64,000 nt of DNA from Clostridium aestuarii (GTDB lineage Bacteria > Bacillota > Clostridia > Clostridiales > Clostridiaceae), in the NCBI RefSeq assembly GCF_026735135.1, contig NZ_JAPQER010000001.1:379500-443499 (forward strand). The letters run 5' to 3'. Shown in pieces: positions 54,753-64,000 of this stretch. Made by a program: the position numbers and the translations under genes. How positions within the stretch are numbered: the stretch's first letter is position 1; each line of letters begins with the position of its first letter. The notes under the pieces are model-generated. The model did no database searches and had not been told where the DNA came from. It worked only from the letters and a program-made list of their open reading frames with translations.

Positions 54753-55544
54753 ATGAATGTATTCTTACATGAACTAAAAACATATAGAAAATCAACTATT
54801 ATATGGACTCTTTCTTTAATTGTAATAGTTATTATTTATCTTTCTATGTTCCCTGCATTTTTAAAAGATATTGACCAAATGAAAAATTTACTGAAAGGAT
54901 TTCCTGAGGCTATACGAAATGGTATGGGTATTTCTTTGAATAATTTCGGAAATATATTAGGTTATTATTCTTTTCCCCTTTCATTTGTAATTTTAATTGG
55001 TGCAATTCAGGCTATGAACTTAGGTACTTCGGTTATATCATATGAATCTCGTAAAAAAACAGCAGACTTTCTTTTAACAAAACCTATTACACGTACACAA
55101 ATTTTAACTTCTAAGATACTAGCAGTGATTACATCACTAGTAATTACTAATATACTTTATATAACAGTTGCAAATATTACTGCTTCTGCAGTAACAAATA
55201 ATAGCTATAGCTTTAAAACATTTTTTATGCTTTCTATAACATTATTATTTGTACAATTGATATTCATGTCGATGGGAATTATTATTTCAGTAATTTTACC
55301 TAAAATCAAATCAGTAATATCTATTTCTCTTGGCACTGTATTTGTGTTTTACTTTATAAATTTTTTAAGTTCAGCTGATGAAGCAATTAGATATATAACT
55401 CCTTTTAAATACTTCGATACTGGTTATATTATAGAAAACAATTCCTATGAGACACCATTTATAATTATAGCCTTATTATTTATTGCTATTACTATTATTA
55501 CTAGCTATGTTATCTATTCTAAAAAAGATATTCATACTTCTTAG
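54753..55544 (+). CDS. ABC-2 type permease (first of two)
   Basis: A 263-residue, six-helix permease. KKTADFLLTKPITRTQILTS is the cytoplasmic loop typical of these exporters. AAAGGAGG precedes the ATG, five bases after the ATPase stop. Its paralogue follows, so the transporter is likely a heterodimeric exporter of unknown cargo. Confidence 0.88.
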   Translation: MNVFLHELKTYRKSTIIWTLSLIVIVIIYLSMFPAFLKDIDQMKNLLKGFPEAIRNGMGISLNNFGNILGYYSFPLSFVILIGAIQAMNLGTSVISYESRKKTADFLLTKPITRTQILTSKILAVITSLVITNILYITVANITASAVTNNSYSFKTFFMLSITLLFVQLIFMSMGIIISVILPKIKSVISISLGTVFVFYFINFLSSADEAIRYITPFKYFDTGYIIENNSYETPFIIIALLFIAITIITSYVIYSKKDIHTS

Positions 55545-55577
55545 TTATTAGTTCTAAAACACAGGGAGGTGTAACAA

Positions 55578-56375
55578 ATGAATATATTTACTAAAGAAAT
55601 AAAGGCCAATAGTAAATCACTTGTCATATGGTGTATAGGTATATTAGCAATGATTGGTGGTGGTATGAGTAAATTTGCCGCATATTCTAATTCAGGTGAA
55701 TCTATGAATGAACTGTTAAAAGTCATTCCAAAATCATTACTAAATATAATGGGCTTAAGTTCTTTTGATTTAACAAAAGCTATAGAATTTTATGGTGTTT
55801 TATTCTTATATCTTATATTAATTTCTTCTATTCACGCTGTAATTCTTGGAGCAAATATTATAGCAAAGGAAGAAAATGAAAAAACTGCAGAATTTTTATT
55901 TACAAAACCCATTTCAAGAAGTAAAGTTATAACTTTAAAGCTATTAGCCGCTTTTTTTAATATTTTTATTTTAAATATGGTTACATTTGTTTTATCATTT
56001 TTTATAGTTAATTATTTTAATAAAGGTGATGAAATATTAGAAAATATAGCAATATTGATGGTGGGTATGTTCATAGTACAATTCCTATTTATGTGTATAG
56101 GTTCAATGTTAGCATCAGCAACTAAAAAACCTCATAGTGCTGCTTCTACTGCTTCTGGTATACTGCTTGTAACTTTTATACTATCTATGATAATAAATAT
56201 GAATGATAAACTTGAAAATTTAAAATATATTACTCCTTTTAAATATTTTGAGGCTGAATCTGTATTGTTTGGTAAAGGTCTTAATTTTCATTTTATACTT
56301 TTGTCCGCTTTAATTATCACAGTATCCTTATATAGTACCTATATGTTTTATAAAAAAAGAGATTTAAACATATAG
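55578..56375 (+). CDS. ABC-2 type permease (second of two)
   Basis: A 265-residue paralogue of the preceding permease with the same loop (EKTAEFLFTKPISRSKVI) and the same YITPFKYF segment near the end. AGGGAGGTG precedes the ATG. It ends at a strong terminator. Confidence 0.88.
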   Translation: MNIFTKEIKANSKSLVIWCIGILAMIGGGMSKFAAYSNSGESMNELLKVIPKSLLNIMGLSSFDLTKAIEFYGVLFLYLILISSIHAVILGANIIAKEENEKTAEFLFTKPISRSKVITLKLLAAFFNIFILNMVTFVLSFFIVNYFNKGDEILENIAILMVGMFIVQFLFMCIGSMLASATKKPHSAASTASGILLVTFILSMIINMNDKLENLKYITPFKYFEAESVLFGKGLNFHFILLSALIITVSLYSTYMFYKKRDLNI

Positions 56376-56416
56376 TGTATTTCTAAAAAAATACTAATTG
56401 AATATAATCTATATAT

Positions 56417-56453
56417 CAATTAAGAGTTGACACATTTTGTCAACTCTTAATTG
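56417..56453. terminator. bidirectional intrinsic terminator
   Basis: CAATTAAGAGTTGACA (56417-56432) and TGTCAACTCTTAATTG (56438-56453) are perfect complements, between convergent genes. Confidence 0.85.
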
Positions 56454-56513
56454 AATCTTATCTTAATTTTTAGTTATAATATTTTATTCAAAAATATACT
56501 CTACTTTGATCTC

Positions 56514-58508
56514 TTATATCTTAAATTTTTGTATTGAATTTTGAAGTTTATCCGAGAGCTCCGTCAACTGCTCAGAAGCACTAACTATTTGTTCCATAGC
56601 TGATGTTTGTTCCTCAGCAGATGCAGCCACTTCTTCAGTTCCCGCTGCACTTTCCTCTGTTATGCTTGCAATATCATCTATATTTTTACCTACTAATGAT
56701 GAATTTTCACTTAAAGCTTCACTCGCATTTGCAACTTCTTTAATATTATTAGTAACATCTGTGACTGCTCCTAATATATTTTCAAATGAATCTATTGTTT
56801 GTTTAACTGCCTTTTCCTGTTCTCCCACCATATTTTCTGCCTTATTTACCTCTTTAACAGCTCTTTCTACTCCTGTTTGTATTTCGTTTATAAGTTCACT
56901 TATTTCTTGAGTAGATCTACTTGATTCTTCTGCTAATTTTCTTACTTCCTCAGCAACAACAGCGAATCCTTTTCCATGTTCTCCTGCTCTAGCTGCTTCA
57001 ATAGCTGCATTTAACGCTAATAAATTAGTTTGATCTGCAACACCGCTAATTAATTCTATAATATGGCTAATTTGTTGTGATTTTTGTGATAATACATCTA
57101 TTTCATTACTAACATTTTCTGCTGCCTGTTTTGTTCCTATCATTTTTTCCTTTTGAGATTCTATTGTTTTAATTCCTTCATCAATTTTCTCCATTGCTCT
57201 AACTGTAAGTTGTTCAGAATTATTAGCATTTTTAGTTATATTATTAACTCCCTCTACCAATTGATTTACCATATCACTACCTTGCTGTGCTGACTGAGCC
57301 TGTTCAGTAGCTCCTTTAGCTAAATCTGATACTGTATTTGCTATTTGCTCAGAAACTTTACTAACCTCTTCTGTTGATACCATCATTTCCTGTGATGTAG
57401 AAGCCACGGTCATACCCATTCCATTTACTTCCGATAACAATAATCTCATATTTTCTGTCATGTTATTAAAATTTTCAGCAAGCATTCCTATTTCATCTTT
57501 ACTATTCACATCAACTTTAACTTTAAGATTTCCTGCAGCCACTTCTTCAGTAATCTTTGTCATTTTTATAATAGGTTTAATAGCTCTATTTATAAGGAAA
57601 TATATTAACCCTGCAATTAGAATTACTGTCAAAGCACCTATTATCTCAATACTTCTTTTAATCTTTACTACATCCTTAGTAACTTCACTATAAGCAGTGG
57701 TCATTGCAATAGACCATTCAGTGGATTCAAGAGGTACATATGCTGCAATCTTTTCACTACCTTCAATTTCATAATTATCTATTCCACTTTCTCCATTTAC
57801 CATTTTTTGAGACATAGCTACAAAGGTCTCACTTTTATTTTGCAAAACATTATTTTTAAGTATAAATTCACTGTTAGGATGTGCCATAACTAATCCATCG
57901 CTATTAATCATATAAGCATATCCTGTATCTCCTAGTTTCTCAGCATTAATAACATCAGTTATTATTGATAAATTTACTGTTGCTCCAATTAAACCAATAA
58001 TCTCCCCACCCTCGCTTTTTATAGGTGCTGCAACCACAATAATCGGCTTGCCTGTAGATTTTGATATTACAGGATTTGACACAACTGTATTTCCATTCAT
58101 CACTTCATCAAAATACTCTCTCTCACCAATATCACCAGTTGCTCCATTAGTACCAAAATACTTTCCACTCTTATCTGAAACAATTATTCCTTGAAATTCA
58201 TTAAATTTTTCTTGATTTTTTGATACAAACTTTTTTACTTCTTCATAATTTAATTTTTTTACCGATTCTATTGAAGAAAGCAAACTCACTTCCATTTTCC
58301 ATTCATGAAGTTTATCATCTGCAATTGTTACCATTTTTTCGACCTTATTTTGAGCTATTTGTTCTACATCATTAACAATTATTTTCTTAGCTTGAAGATA
58401 CATTATTGTTGATAATATTAATATTCCAACCGAAGCAAGTAATACTACAGGAATTATAATTTTTTGTTTTAAGCTTTTCGTATTAATTTTCTGCTTTAAC
58501 TTTTTCAT
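56514..58508 (-). CDS. methyl-accepting chemotaxis protein with dCache sensor
   Basis: A 664-residue receptor: N-terminal helix (about 17-38), exterior dCache domain (about 40-275; [20 protein letters not shown]), second helix near 285-305, HAMP and a long signalling coiled coil with the hairpin tip [20 protein letters not shown]. It signals through CheA/CheW, which are not in this window. The ATG at 58508 follows GAGGAGGAAGG by a good spacing; the frame extends upstream without support. Confidence 0.92.
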   Translation of the reverse strand: MKKLKQKINTKSLKQKIIIPVVLLASVGILILSTIMYLQAKKIIVNDVEQIAQNKVEKMVTIADDKLHEWKMEVSLLSSIESVKKLNYEEVKKFVSKNQEKFNEFQGIIVSDKSGKYFGTNGATGDIGEREYFDEVMNGNTVVSNPVISKSTGKPIIVVAAPIKSEGGEIIGLIGATVNLSIITDVINAEKLGDTGYAYMINSDGLVMAHPNSEFILKNNVLQNKSETFVAMSQKMVNGESGIDNYEIEGSEKIAAYVPLESTEWSIAMTTAYSEVTKDVVKIKRSIEIIGALTVILIAGLIYFLINRAIKPIIKMTKITEEVAAGNLKVKVDVNSKDEIGMLAENFNNMTENMRLLLSEVNGMGMTVASTSQEMMVSTEEVSKVSEQIANTVSDLAKGATEQAQSAQQGSDMVNQLVEGVNNITKNANNSEQLTVRAMEKIDEGIKTIESQKEKMIGTKQAAENVSNEIDVLSQKSQQISHIIELISGVADQTNLLALNAAIEAARAGEHGKGFAVVAEEVRKLAEESSRSTQEISELINEIQTGVERAVKEVNKAENMVGEQEKAVKQTIDSFENILGAVTDVTNNIKEVANASEALSENSSLVGKNIDDIASITEESAAGTEEVAASAEEQTSAMEQIVSASEQLTELSDKLQNSIQKFKI

Positions 58509-58949
58509 AGTACCTTCCTCCTCACTTACTACATAACACCTTGATTTTTTAGTTATATTCATACCTAAAATATATAATCTACTTAGATTAGATTATATCT
58601 ATGTAGTCTTATTCTTTCTTTTATACTTATTAGCTTTTAGTAGTTTTTATTATTCGTCTGTTTTTTTATACCTCCTCACTCATTTATCGTGCTTTTTTTA
58701 TATTTTTTTAGTTATTTAATAATTTTTTTGGAATTTTTTCTTTTCATCCGTTTTGTTTGATTACATATTAGTTGTTCACACTAAATTTACTCTCTAAATA
58801 ATTCATATAATATTAATTTTTTACTTCAATATACATATTTACTCTATATAAGATATCTGCTACAATTAAAATTGTATCTATACATTAAATACAATATATT
58901 TATTAATAAAAATTAATATAAAACACTAGAAATGGGTGAAAAATAACAA
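58509..58949. other. AT-rich divergent gap without a recognised gene
   Basis: 441 bp between the receptor gene and the plus-strand gene at 58950. It holds short inverted repeats near 58578-58600 and an isolated CCTCCTCAC near 58672 (a minus-strand ribosome-site-like sequence with no frame behind it). TATAAGATAT and similar -10-like sequences occur. Nothing else stands out. Confidence 0.45.
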
Positions 58950-59738
58950 ATGAGCAAAAAAAAGAATTCCAATAATAAGAAAAAGAATTCCAATAATAAA
59001 AAAAAGAATTTTAATGACTTCTTAAATGAAATACAATATGATGAAAAAACTAAAGAATACATAAAAGAAATGCACGAACTAGAAGATAAAAATGAATTTA
59101 GGAGCAATATAGCTTTAGCTTCAATAGCCATACCTATTATTTTAGTAATAGCACTTTCAGTAATACAAGTAGCTAGAGTTCCATTTAGAGTTATGGCCTC
59201 TAGTAATAAAATAGAACAAAACTCCAAATTAGCTTGTAGTCAACCCCCAGAAGATACAGTTGTAACTTCTGATATGAAAAATTTCAATACAAAAACATAT
59301 AGTTATTTGAATGAATACACAAATAGAACTGATTCACTAAACAAAGCAATATCTCTAAATAATGGAAGTCGTAAAGGTGTTAATGCATATCTTATATCCC
59401 AAATATTAAGGAACAACGGATTGGATATATCTGAATCCACTTCAAACACACAAAAACTAATGAAATCCTTGGAAACTTTAGGTTGGGAAAAAATTTACGA
59501 TTATAGCAAACTAGAAGAAGGAGATATTTGTTTCACAACTGATTTAAAAGGTAAATCTGGAAGCCCATCACACTCATATATTTTTATGGGATGGGTAGAA
59601 AACGATAAAACAGACTATGCTTTTGTATGTGATGGACAAGTATCCGAATATGGTTCCACTCTTCATAAAAGAAATATAGATTTTGTAGAAAAATCAAAGG
59701 ATAAGTTTAATTTCTTTATGCGAAAAATTGATAAATAA
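58950..59738 (+). CDS. membrane-anchored protein with N-terminal repeats and amidase-like C-terminal domain
   Basis: A 262-residue protein. Residues 3-23 are three copies of a seven-residue repeat (KKKNSNN, KKKNSNN, KKKNFND), encoded by 21-bp DNA repeats. A membrane helix spans about 52-72. The C-terminal 150 residues (GVNAYLISQILRNNG, EEGDICFTT, PSHSYIFMGW, YAFVCDGQ) resemble NlpC/P60 or amidase folds, including the His, but the nucleophile cysteine position appears to hold Asn or Val. I regard it as a possible binding or inactive enzyme domain. The ribosome site (GGGTG) is weak. Function unknown. Confidence 0.65.
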   Translation: MSKKKNSNNKKKNSNNKKKNFNDFLNEIQYDEKTKEYIKEMHELEDKNEFRSNIALASIAIPIILVIALSVIQVARVPFRVMASSNKIEQNSKLACSQPPEDTVVTSDMKNFNTKTYSYLNEYTNRTDSLNKAISLNNGSRKGVNAYLISQILRNNGLDISESTSNTQKLMKSLETLGWEKIYDYSKLEEGDICFTTDLKGKSGSPSHSYIFMGWVENDKTDYAFVCDGQVSEYGSTLHKRNIDFVEKSKDKFNFFMRKIDK

Positions 59739-59769
59739 ATAATAGGATTTTGCAAATATTTATTATAAT

Positions 59770-59800
59770 AAAAAATGCACGGCTTACCGTGCATTTTTTT
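59770..59800. terminator. bidirectional intrinsic terminator
   Basis: AAAAAATGCACGG (59770-59782) pairs with CCGTGCATTTTTT (59787-59799), between convergent genes. Confidence 0.88.
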
Positions 59801-59807
59801 ATACTGT

Positions 59808-60218
59808 TTACCTTCCTTTTCTCTTCTCTTTCTTCATCTTTTGCTTTTTTGAAAATTTTTCATGTTCAATTTCTTCTTTTCTCTTCTTAGACAAAACTTT
59901 CTTTTCTTTTTTTCTTACTTCAAATTCCATTTTTATAGCTTGTTGAGCTTTAGTGGAAGCTCCTCTGTTTTCCGTTTCTTTTTTAATTTTTCTTTGAAGT
60001 CTTTTAGGATTAATCTTCTTTTTTTCAATTTTTTCAACCTTTTGACATCTGCTAAATTTAAGCTTATAAAAATTTTTTAGTATAAATTGATACACTTCAC
60101 AATCTTTTGGCTCTACTCCAAATGTTACTTTACAAACACTATATTCATTTTTAACCACTTTTTCAAAGCTTCCAACCCAAAATGGATCGTCAAAATGAAC
60201 TGTAAGTTTAATACTCAT
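59808..60218 (-). CDS. yjdF: YjdF family protein (DUF2992)
   Basis: A 136-residue protein: an N-terminal YjdF domain (SIKLTVHFDDPFWVG; FGVEPKDCEVYQFIL) and a very basic, Lys/Glu-rich C-terminal half (about 70-136). The function is unknown; the gene is known for its riboswitch, which binds azaaromatic compounds. The ATG at 60218 follows GAAGGGG; the in-frame ATG at 60260 lies in the riboswitch. Its leader carries that riboswitch. Confidence 0.9.
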   Translation of the reverse strand: MSIKLTVHFDDPFWVGSFEKVVKNEYSVCKVTFGVEPKDCEVYQFILKNFYKLKFSRCQKVEKIEKKKINPKRLQRKIKKETENRGASTKAQQAIKMEFEVRKKEKKVLSKKRKEEIEHEKFSKKQKMKKEKRKGR

Positions 60219-60248
60219 TTTTTCCCCTTCTTTCATTAATTTAAAGCA

Positions 60249-60373
60249 AAAAATGGACAACCCGAAGGGGGCAGGTTACTGACACATAACGTTCCTCTAT
60301 TAACTATCATCTGTCAATTTTTAATTTAGTTATCTATATGTGCGTTCGGACTACCAACCGAAACTGTGTTTTT
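60249..60373 (-). ncRNA. yjdF-motif riboswitch
   Basis: The minus-strand leader of yjdF contains the conserved blocks I associate with the yjdF motif: CACAGTTTCGGTTGGTAGTC, CCGAACGCACATATAGATAA, GAGGAACGTTATGTGTCAGT and the closing CCTGCCCCTTCGGGTTGTCC stem. The motif RNA binds azaaromatic ligands and is thought to turn on yjdF translation. The ends are approximate. Assignment is from memory of the motif plus the gene downstream. Confidence 0.85.
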
Positions 60374-60388
60374 ATTTCTGCTAACAAA

Positions 60389-60417
60389 ATTTTAATTTAT
60401 TTAAACATACATGTCAA
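60389..60417 (-). promoter_or_regulatory. promoter of the yjdF riboswitch transcript
   Basis: TTGACA (60412-60417) and TAAAAT (60389-60394) on the minus strand, 17 bases apart and just upstream of the aptamer. The rest of the gap up to 60594 is AT-rich and without a gene. Confidence 0.8.
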
Positions 60418-60594
60418 TCTATTCTTATATTTTCTATATATGCCTTCATATTTTACATAATATAATTTTTTAGTAATAAATATTCTTATATATCCATAAT
60501 ATACGAATACACTTTTAATAAAAATCTCTTTTATCATAACATCTTTTAAAATATAATAAATGAGTGACAGATTTTTTTAAACGGAGGTTATACT

Positions 60595-61401
60595 ATGGAA
60601 AAAATAACTATGTTAGGCACTGGTTCTGCTATGGTTACGAAATGCTATAATACTTGTTTTACTATTTCAAATAGTGATGAACATTTTCTCGTAGATACTG
60701 GTGGTGGAAATACTATTCTTACTAATCTTGAAAAATCACAAATACCTATTAAAAAACTTCATAATATATTTATATCTCACGAACATAACGACCATATTTC
60801 AGGAATAATATGGATCATACGAGCAGTCGCTTCTGAAATATCAAAAGATAATTATAACGGTAATTTGAATATTTATTGTCATGAAAGTATAGAAGTTATT
60901 ATCAGAAAAATTTGTAAGCTGATTCTTCAAACTAGATTTACCAAATACATAGATAATAGAATTTTCTTCCGTCAAATAAATGATAATAGTACATTTAATA
61001 TATTAGGTTTAAAAATCACTTTTTTTAATATTCAAAGTACTAAGGTACTTCAATTTGGTTTTCGCACAACGCTCTCTAATGAAAAAACTCTAGCTTTCCT
61101 TGGAGATGAACCTTACAGAAATGCTATTTTTAAGTATGTAAACAACTGTGATTATCTTATGCATGAGGCCTTCTGTTTATATTCTGAAAAAGATATATTT
61201 GATCCTTATGAAAAATATCATGTAACTGTTAAAGATGCTTGCGAAATTGCTAAAAAATTAAACATAAATAACTTACTTTTATTCCATACTATAGATTCAA
61301 ATCTTGAAAAAAGAAAAGAACGATATATTACTGAAGGCAAAAAATATTTCCATGGCAATATTCTGGTTCCAGATGATCTTGAAGTTATTGAATTAAATTA
61401 A
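60595..61401 (+). CDS. MBL fold metallo-hydrolase (RNase Z-like)
   Basis: A 268-residue metallo-beta-lactamase-fold protein with LGTGSAMVTKCYNTCF at the start, the metal motif SHEHNDHISG (HxHxDH), AFLGDEP and a C-terminal FHT histidine. The arrangement is like the RNase Z branch, but the exosite arm is not obvious, so a phosphodiesterase or other hydrolase is as likely. ACGGAGG precedes the ATG. Single gene. Confidence 0.85.
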   Translation: MEKITMLGTGSAMVTKCYNTCFTISNSDEHFLVDTGGGNTILTNLEKSQIPIKKLHNIFISHEHNDHISGIIWIIRAVASEISKDNYNGNLNIYCHESIEVIIRKICKLILQTRFTKYIDNRIFFRQINDNSTFNILGLKITFFNIQSTKVLQFGFRTTLSNEKTLAFLGDEPYRNAIFKYVNNCDYLMHEAFCLYSEKDIFDPYEKYHVTVKDACEIAKKLNINNLLLFHTIDSNLEKRKERYITEGKKYFHGNILVPDDLEVIELN

Positions 61402-61435
61402 TACTGTTTTACTGATAAAAACATACTAAAATTAA

Positions 61436-61459
61436 AACGCCAGCATTTACGCTGGTGTT
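61436..61459. terminator. bidirectional intrinsic terminator
   Basis: AACGCCAGC (61436-61444) pairs with GCTGGTGTT (61451-61459, one G-T pair), between convergent genes. Confidence 0.8.
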
Positions 61460-61461
61460 CT

Positions 61462-62940
61462 TTAATTATATATAAGATATTTTTTTCTTTCTTCTTTAAA
61501 TTTTTCTAATTCTACCCTATACTTTTCTTCAATGTGCTGAGGAGTGTATCCTTCTTCTAAATATTTTCCTATCATATCAGTACCCATTATTTTATCAAAC
61601 ATAATAATTCTCTCACCACTTTTAGGTACTTCAAATCTATTTAAAGAATGGGCATAAGCTAGTACATATATTCCTGTTTTAGCTGGATTAAAAGTATGAT
61701 AATCTGTAACCTTCAACCTAACTCCACCAGCACTCGGAGTTCCTTCAGGAATAAATGTAACTCCTGGCAAATTAGCATTATTTAAAAGGCTTGCAAAATT
61801 ATCTGAATCAATACCTTTTCCACCTACCCATTTAAAGTAGTCTCTTTGAAAAATACCCGTACCTTCTCCAAGCCCTGTTGCATTATAACAAAATACAGAA
61901 GTTATATTAGGGATATATGGTGAACTTTGAACCCAGTCTAAACCTGTATCTTGAAAAATCATATTTCTTTTATATCCATTCATTGGTACTACAACTAACT
62001 CTGCATTAATCTTACGGTTAAAAAATTTAGCCAATTCTCCTGCAGTCATTCCATGGGTCATAGGTAAATTATCTACTCCAACAAAAGTCTTATACTTATC
62101 TTCTAAAATAGGTCCATCCATAATTTCCCCACCTAAAGGATTAGGTCTGTCTAAAACAATAATTTGCTTATTATATTTAGCCGCTGCCGTCATACAATAA
62201 TTTAGTGTGGACATATATGTATAAGAACGAGCTCCTATATCTTGAATATCAAAAACTAAAACATCAATTCCTTGAAGCATATCTTCTGTAGGCATTCTTG
62301 TATCATTATATAAACTATACACTGGTATTTTAAGTTTTTCATCAATATAAGATTTTACATAATCTCCTGCGCTTGCTTGTCCATTAATTCCATGTTCAGG
62401 TCCATAAAGTGCATTAAACTCTGCTTTTTTATAATTTGCAAGCTCATCTATCATGCTTTTTCCTTGGCTATTTACACCTGTTTGATTTGTAACAAGTCCA
62501 ACTCTTTTTCCATCTATAAGATAATTGTATTCTGTAAGTAAGCGGTCATCTCCCAATTTAAATTTTTCTTGTTTTTCTATAGTAAACTTTAATATATAGT
62601 CCTTATCCAAAAAACTTTTTTTCACAGATTTAAGATTATTATTCATTTTTATAAAATAAGTTTCTCCACTTTTATATCCCTGTTTTGGGCATTTAACTAT
62701 CAATGTATTATCTTGAACCTCAGTTTGCACATCAATATTATTCCCCTTTGAATCCACTACGGTTACACCTTTGTTTATTGTAGAAACATCTAATTTTCTA
62801 TTAAACTTAATCTTCCATTGCTTATTTGAAGCTACATTTATTTTTTCTAAATCAATCTTGTTTTTACCAAAAACATTATTATATCCAGCTAAAGAAAATA
62901 TAAATAACATTAAGAATGTATATATAATTTTACGTTTCAT
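61462..62940 (-). CDS. namZ: exported exo-beta-N-acetylmuramidase NamZ (DUF1343)
   Basis: A 492-residue exported protein: signal peptide (about 1-25), an Ig-like domain (about 30-125; WKIKFNRKLDVSTINKGVTV) and a DUF1343 domain (about 130-492; GLVTNQTGVN, LYGPEHGINGQASAGD, FDIQDIGARSYTY, DRPNPLGG). DUF1343 is the NamZ family, which removes terminal MurNAc from peptidoglycan fragments in cell-wall recycling. No nagZ or murQ gene is in this window. GGGGGAG precedes the ATG. Confidence 0.88.
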   Translation of the reverse strand: MKRKIIYTFLMLFIFSLAGYNNVFGKNKIDLEKINVASNKQWKIKFNRKLDVSTINKGVTVVDSKGNNIDVQTEVQDNTLIVKCPKQGYKSGETYFIKMNNNLKSVKKSFLDKDYILKFTIEKQEKFKLGDDRLLTEYNYLIDGKRVGLVTNQTGVNSQGKSMIDELANYKKAEFNALYGPEHGINGQASAGDYVKSYIDEKLKIPVYSLYNDTRMPTEDMLQGIDVLVFDIQDIGARSYTYMSTLNYCMTAAAKYNKQIIVLDRPNPLGGEIMDGPILEDKYKTFVGVDNLPMTHGMTAGELAKFFNRKINAELVVVPMNGYKRNMIFQDTGLDWVQSSPYIPNITSVFCYNATGLGEGTGIFQRDYFKWVGGKGIDSDNFASLLNNANLPGVTFIPEGTPSAGGVRLKVTDYHTFNPAKTGIYVLAYAHSLNRFEVPKSGERIIMFDKIMGTDMIGKYLEEGYTPQHIEEKYRVELEKFKEERKKYLIYN

Positions 62941-63185
62941 TTTACTCCCCCATTTTTTATATTTTAAATCAATGAATTTGTAAATTAATTCTACCTATAT
63001 AGATTTATATCGTACAATAAAACATCTTATTTACACTTTTTATACAATTTCTATCGCCACTAATCTTTTTTAATATAAAATTTACAATATCCCCTTATAT
63101 ACTGTATAATTATATTAATACCTTTCTACTTTTTTCGACAAATTGCAGATACTATTACATTTTTAAGTAAGGATTGATGCTATAT

Positions 63186-64000
63186 ATGAAAATAAACTCT
63201 TGTTCTATACTTACCCAGTATAAAAATTATATTTTAAAATCTTTCACGCTAAGTTTTATTATATTGATAATGTTATATTTTTGTATATTTAGTATATTCG
63301 AATACAATTATATAACAAGTGAAAGAACAATTTTAGAAAAAACTCAAGAAAATTTAGTTCACATTGAAAAAAACTTTATTGGAAATAATTTTAAAAATAT
63401 TGTCTCCGATTTAAAATTCCTAACTTCCCAATATTATTTACACAATATGTCAAATTATCAAAAATCAAATCATTTATCCAATGAATGGCTTGATTTTTCT
63501 AAAGAAAAAAAAATCTATGATCAAATTAGACTTATTGACGAAAATGGTTATGAAAAGATAAGAATAAATTATAATAATGGTAATCCGGAAATTGTTGCTA
63601 ATAGTGAATTGCAAAATAAAAAACATAGATATTATTTTAAAGACTCTATTAAATTAGAAAACCAAGAAATTTTTATATCTAAATTTGATTTAAATATCGA
63701 AAATGAAGACATAGACATGCTTATAAAACCAATGATACGATTTTCAACTCCTGTTTTCGATAACACCGGAAATAAAAAAGGATTTATTATAGTTAACTAC
63801 TTAGCAAAATCTATAATGGAACAATTTGATAATATATCTCAAAATAATATAGGCAAAATATTTCTTTTAAATTCAGACAGTTACTGGCTTATTCATAAAG
63901 ACACTAATAAACAATGGGGATTCATGTTTGAAGAAAAAAAACATATTAATTTTAAAAACGAATTTTCTAACGCTTGGGAAAAAATAACCAATAATACTAC
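63186..64000 (+). CDS. membrane sensor protein, N-terminal part (cut by window edge)
   Basis: The first 271 residues of a protein that runs off the window. It has a membrane helix (about 22-44, FIILIMLYFCIFSIFEYNY) and then an exterior Cache/PAS-like sensor domain (KIYDQIRLIDENGYEKIRIN; IGKIFLLNSDSYWLIHKD). This part commonly precedes a histidine kinase, GGDEF or chemoreceptor output module, which lies outside. AAGGATTG precedes the ATG. The 245-bp gap before it shows no gene. Confidence 0.75.
   Translation, partial: MKINSCSILTQYKNYILKSFTLSFIILIMLYFCIFSIFEYNYITSERTILEKTQENLVHIEKNFIGNNFKNIVSDLKFLTSQYYLHNMSNYQKSNHLSNEWLDFSKEKKIYDQIRLIDENGYEKIRINYNNGNPEIVANSELQNKKHRYYFKDSIKLENQEIFISKFDLNIENEDIDMLIKPMIRFSTPVFDNTGNKKGFIIVNYLAKSIMEQFDNISQNNIGKIFLLNSDSYWLIHKDTNKQWGFMFEEKKHINFKNEFSNAWEKITNNT

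Noticed and set aside
58913..59227. Minus-strand open frame of 104 codons rich in Phe and Leu
   Set aside because: It is the mirror of the lysine/asparagine repeats of the plus-strand gene and has no ribosome site.

Overview
The window is very AT-rich and reads as a chromosomal segment of a spore-forming anaerobic Clostridium (Clostridium sensu stricto). The evidence is several spore germinant receptor genes, strong AGGAGG ribosome binding sites, frequent TTG and GTG starts, a SAM-I riboswitch, a yjdF-type riboswitch and many intrinsic terminators. I see no rRNA, tRNA, CRISPR array, transposase or phage genes. The species cannot be named from the sequence alone.

Layout. 1-2257: a diaminopropionate ammonia-lyase gene (cut by the window edge) behind a textbook sigma-54 promoter and palindromic upstream sites, next to a sigma-54 activator. 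2417-8977: a CPBP protease, a membrane glycerophosphodiesterase, a NapH-like Fe-S membrane protein, a DUF5661 protein, a lipoprotein and a DUF4230 protein. 9011-12406: an operon of ECF sigma factor, zinc-finger anti-sigma factor, ABC ATPase and permease; the sigma gene has no ATG, GTG or TTG start and appears to begin at ATT. 12681-16352: a remnant of a chemotaxis receptor and two divergent BCCT transporters. 16415-21476: a shortened inositol-type operon (Fe-alcohol dehydrogenase, iolJ, iolC, iolB, then a 23-codon stub of iolD), with a divergent DeoR regulator and an array of 11-bp repeats between them. 21678-26572: a DUF606 transporter pair with a Crp-type regulator, a coiled-coil protein, a ferritin-like protein, an EamA transporter and a lipoprotein. 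26821-28915: a three-gene redox cassette (thioredoxin lipoprotein, 52-residue CXXC membrane protein, NapH-like protein). 29197-32771: fruA, fruK and fruR. 33090-35544: metA and metY behind a SAM-I riboswitch. 35602-45493: sensory proteins (PAS kinase, CBS, GGDEF), an amino acid permease, a MATE pump, a threonine aldolase and a MarR regulator with twin palindromes. 45532-53735: an ABC-F protein and a germinant receptor cluster (A, C, B, B, plus a divergent B). 53860-64000: an ABC exporter set, a chemotaxis receptor, an odd membrane protein with N-terminal repeats, yjdF with its riboswitch, an MBL hydrolase, NamZ and the start of a sensor gene.

How the genes work together. The metabolic blocks (Dpa breakdown, an inositol-derived sugar acid route, fructose, methionine) are each paired with a local regulator or riboswitch whose sites are visible. 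The most unusual observations are three reading frames with good Shine-Dalgarno sites but AUU or AUA in the start position (ECF sigma factor, MarR regulator, a 44-residue ORF), the truncated inositol operon ending in an iolD stub, and the exported thioredoxin / CXXC / Fe-S membrane cassette.
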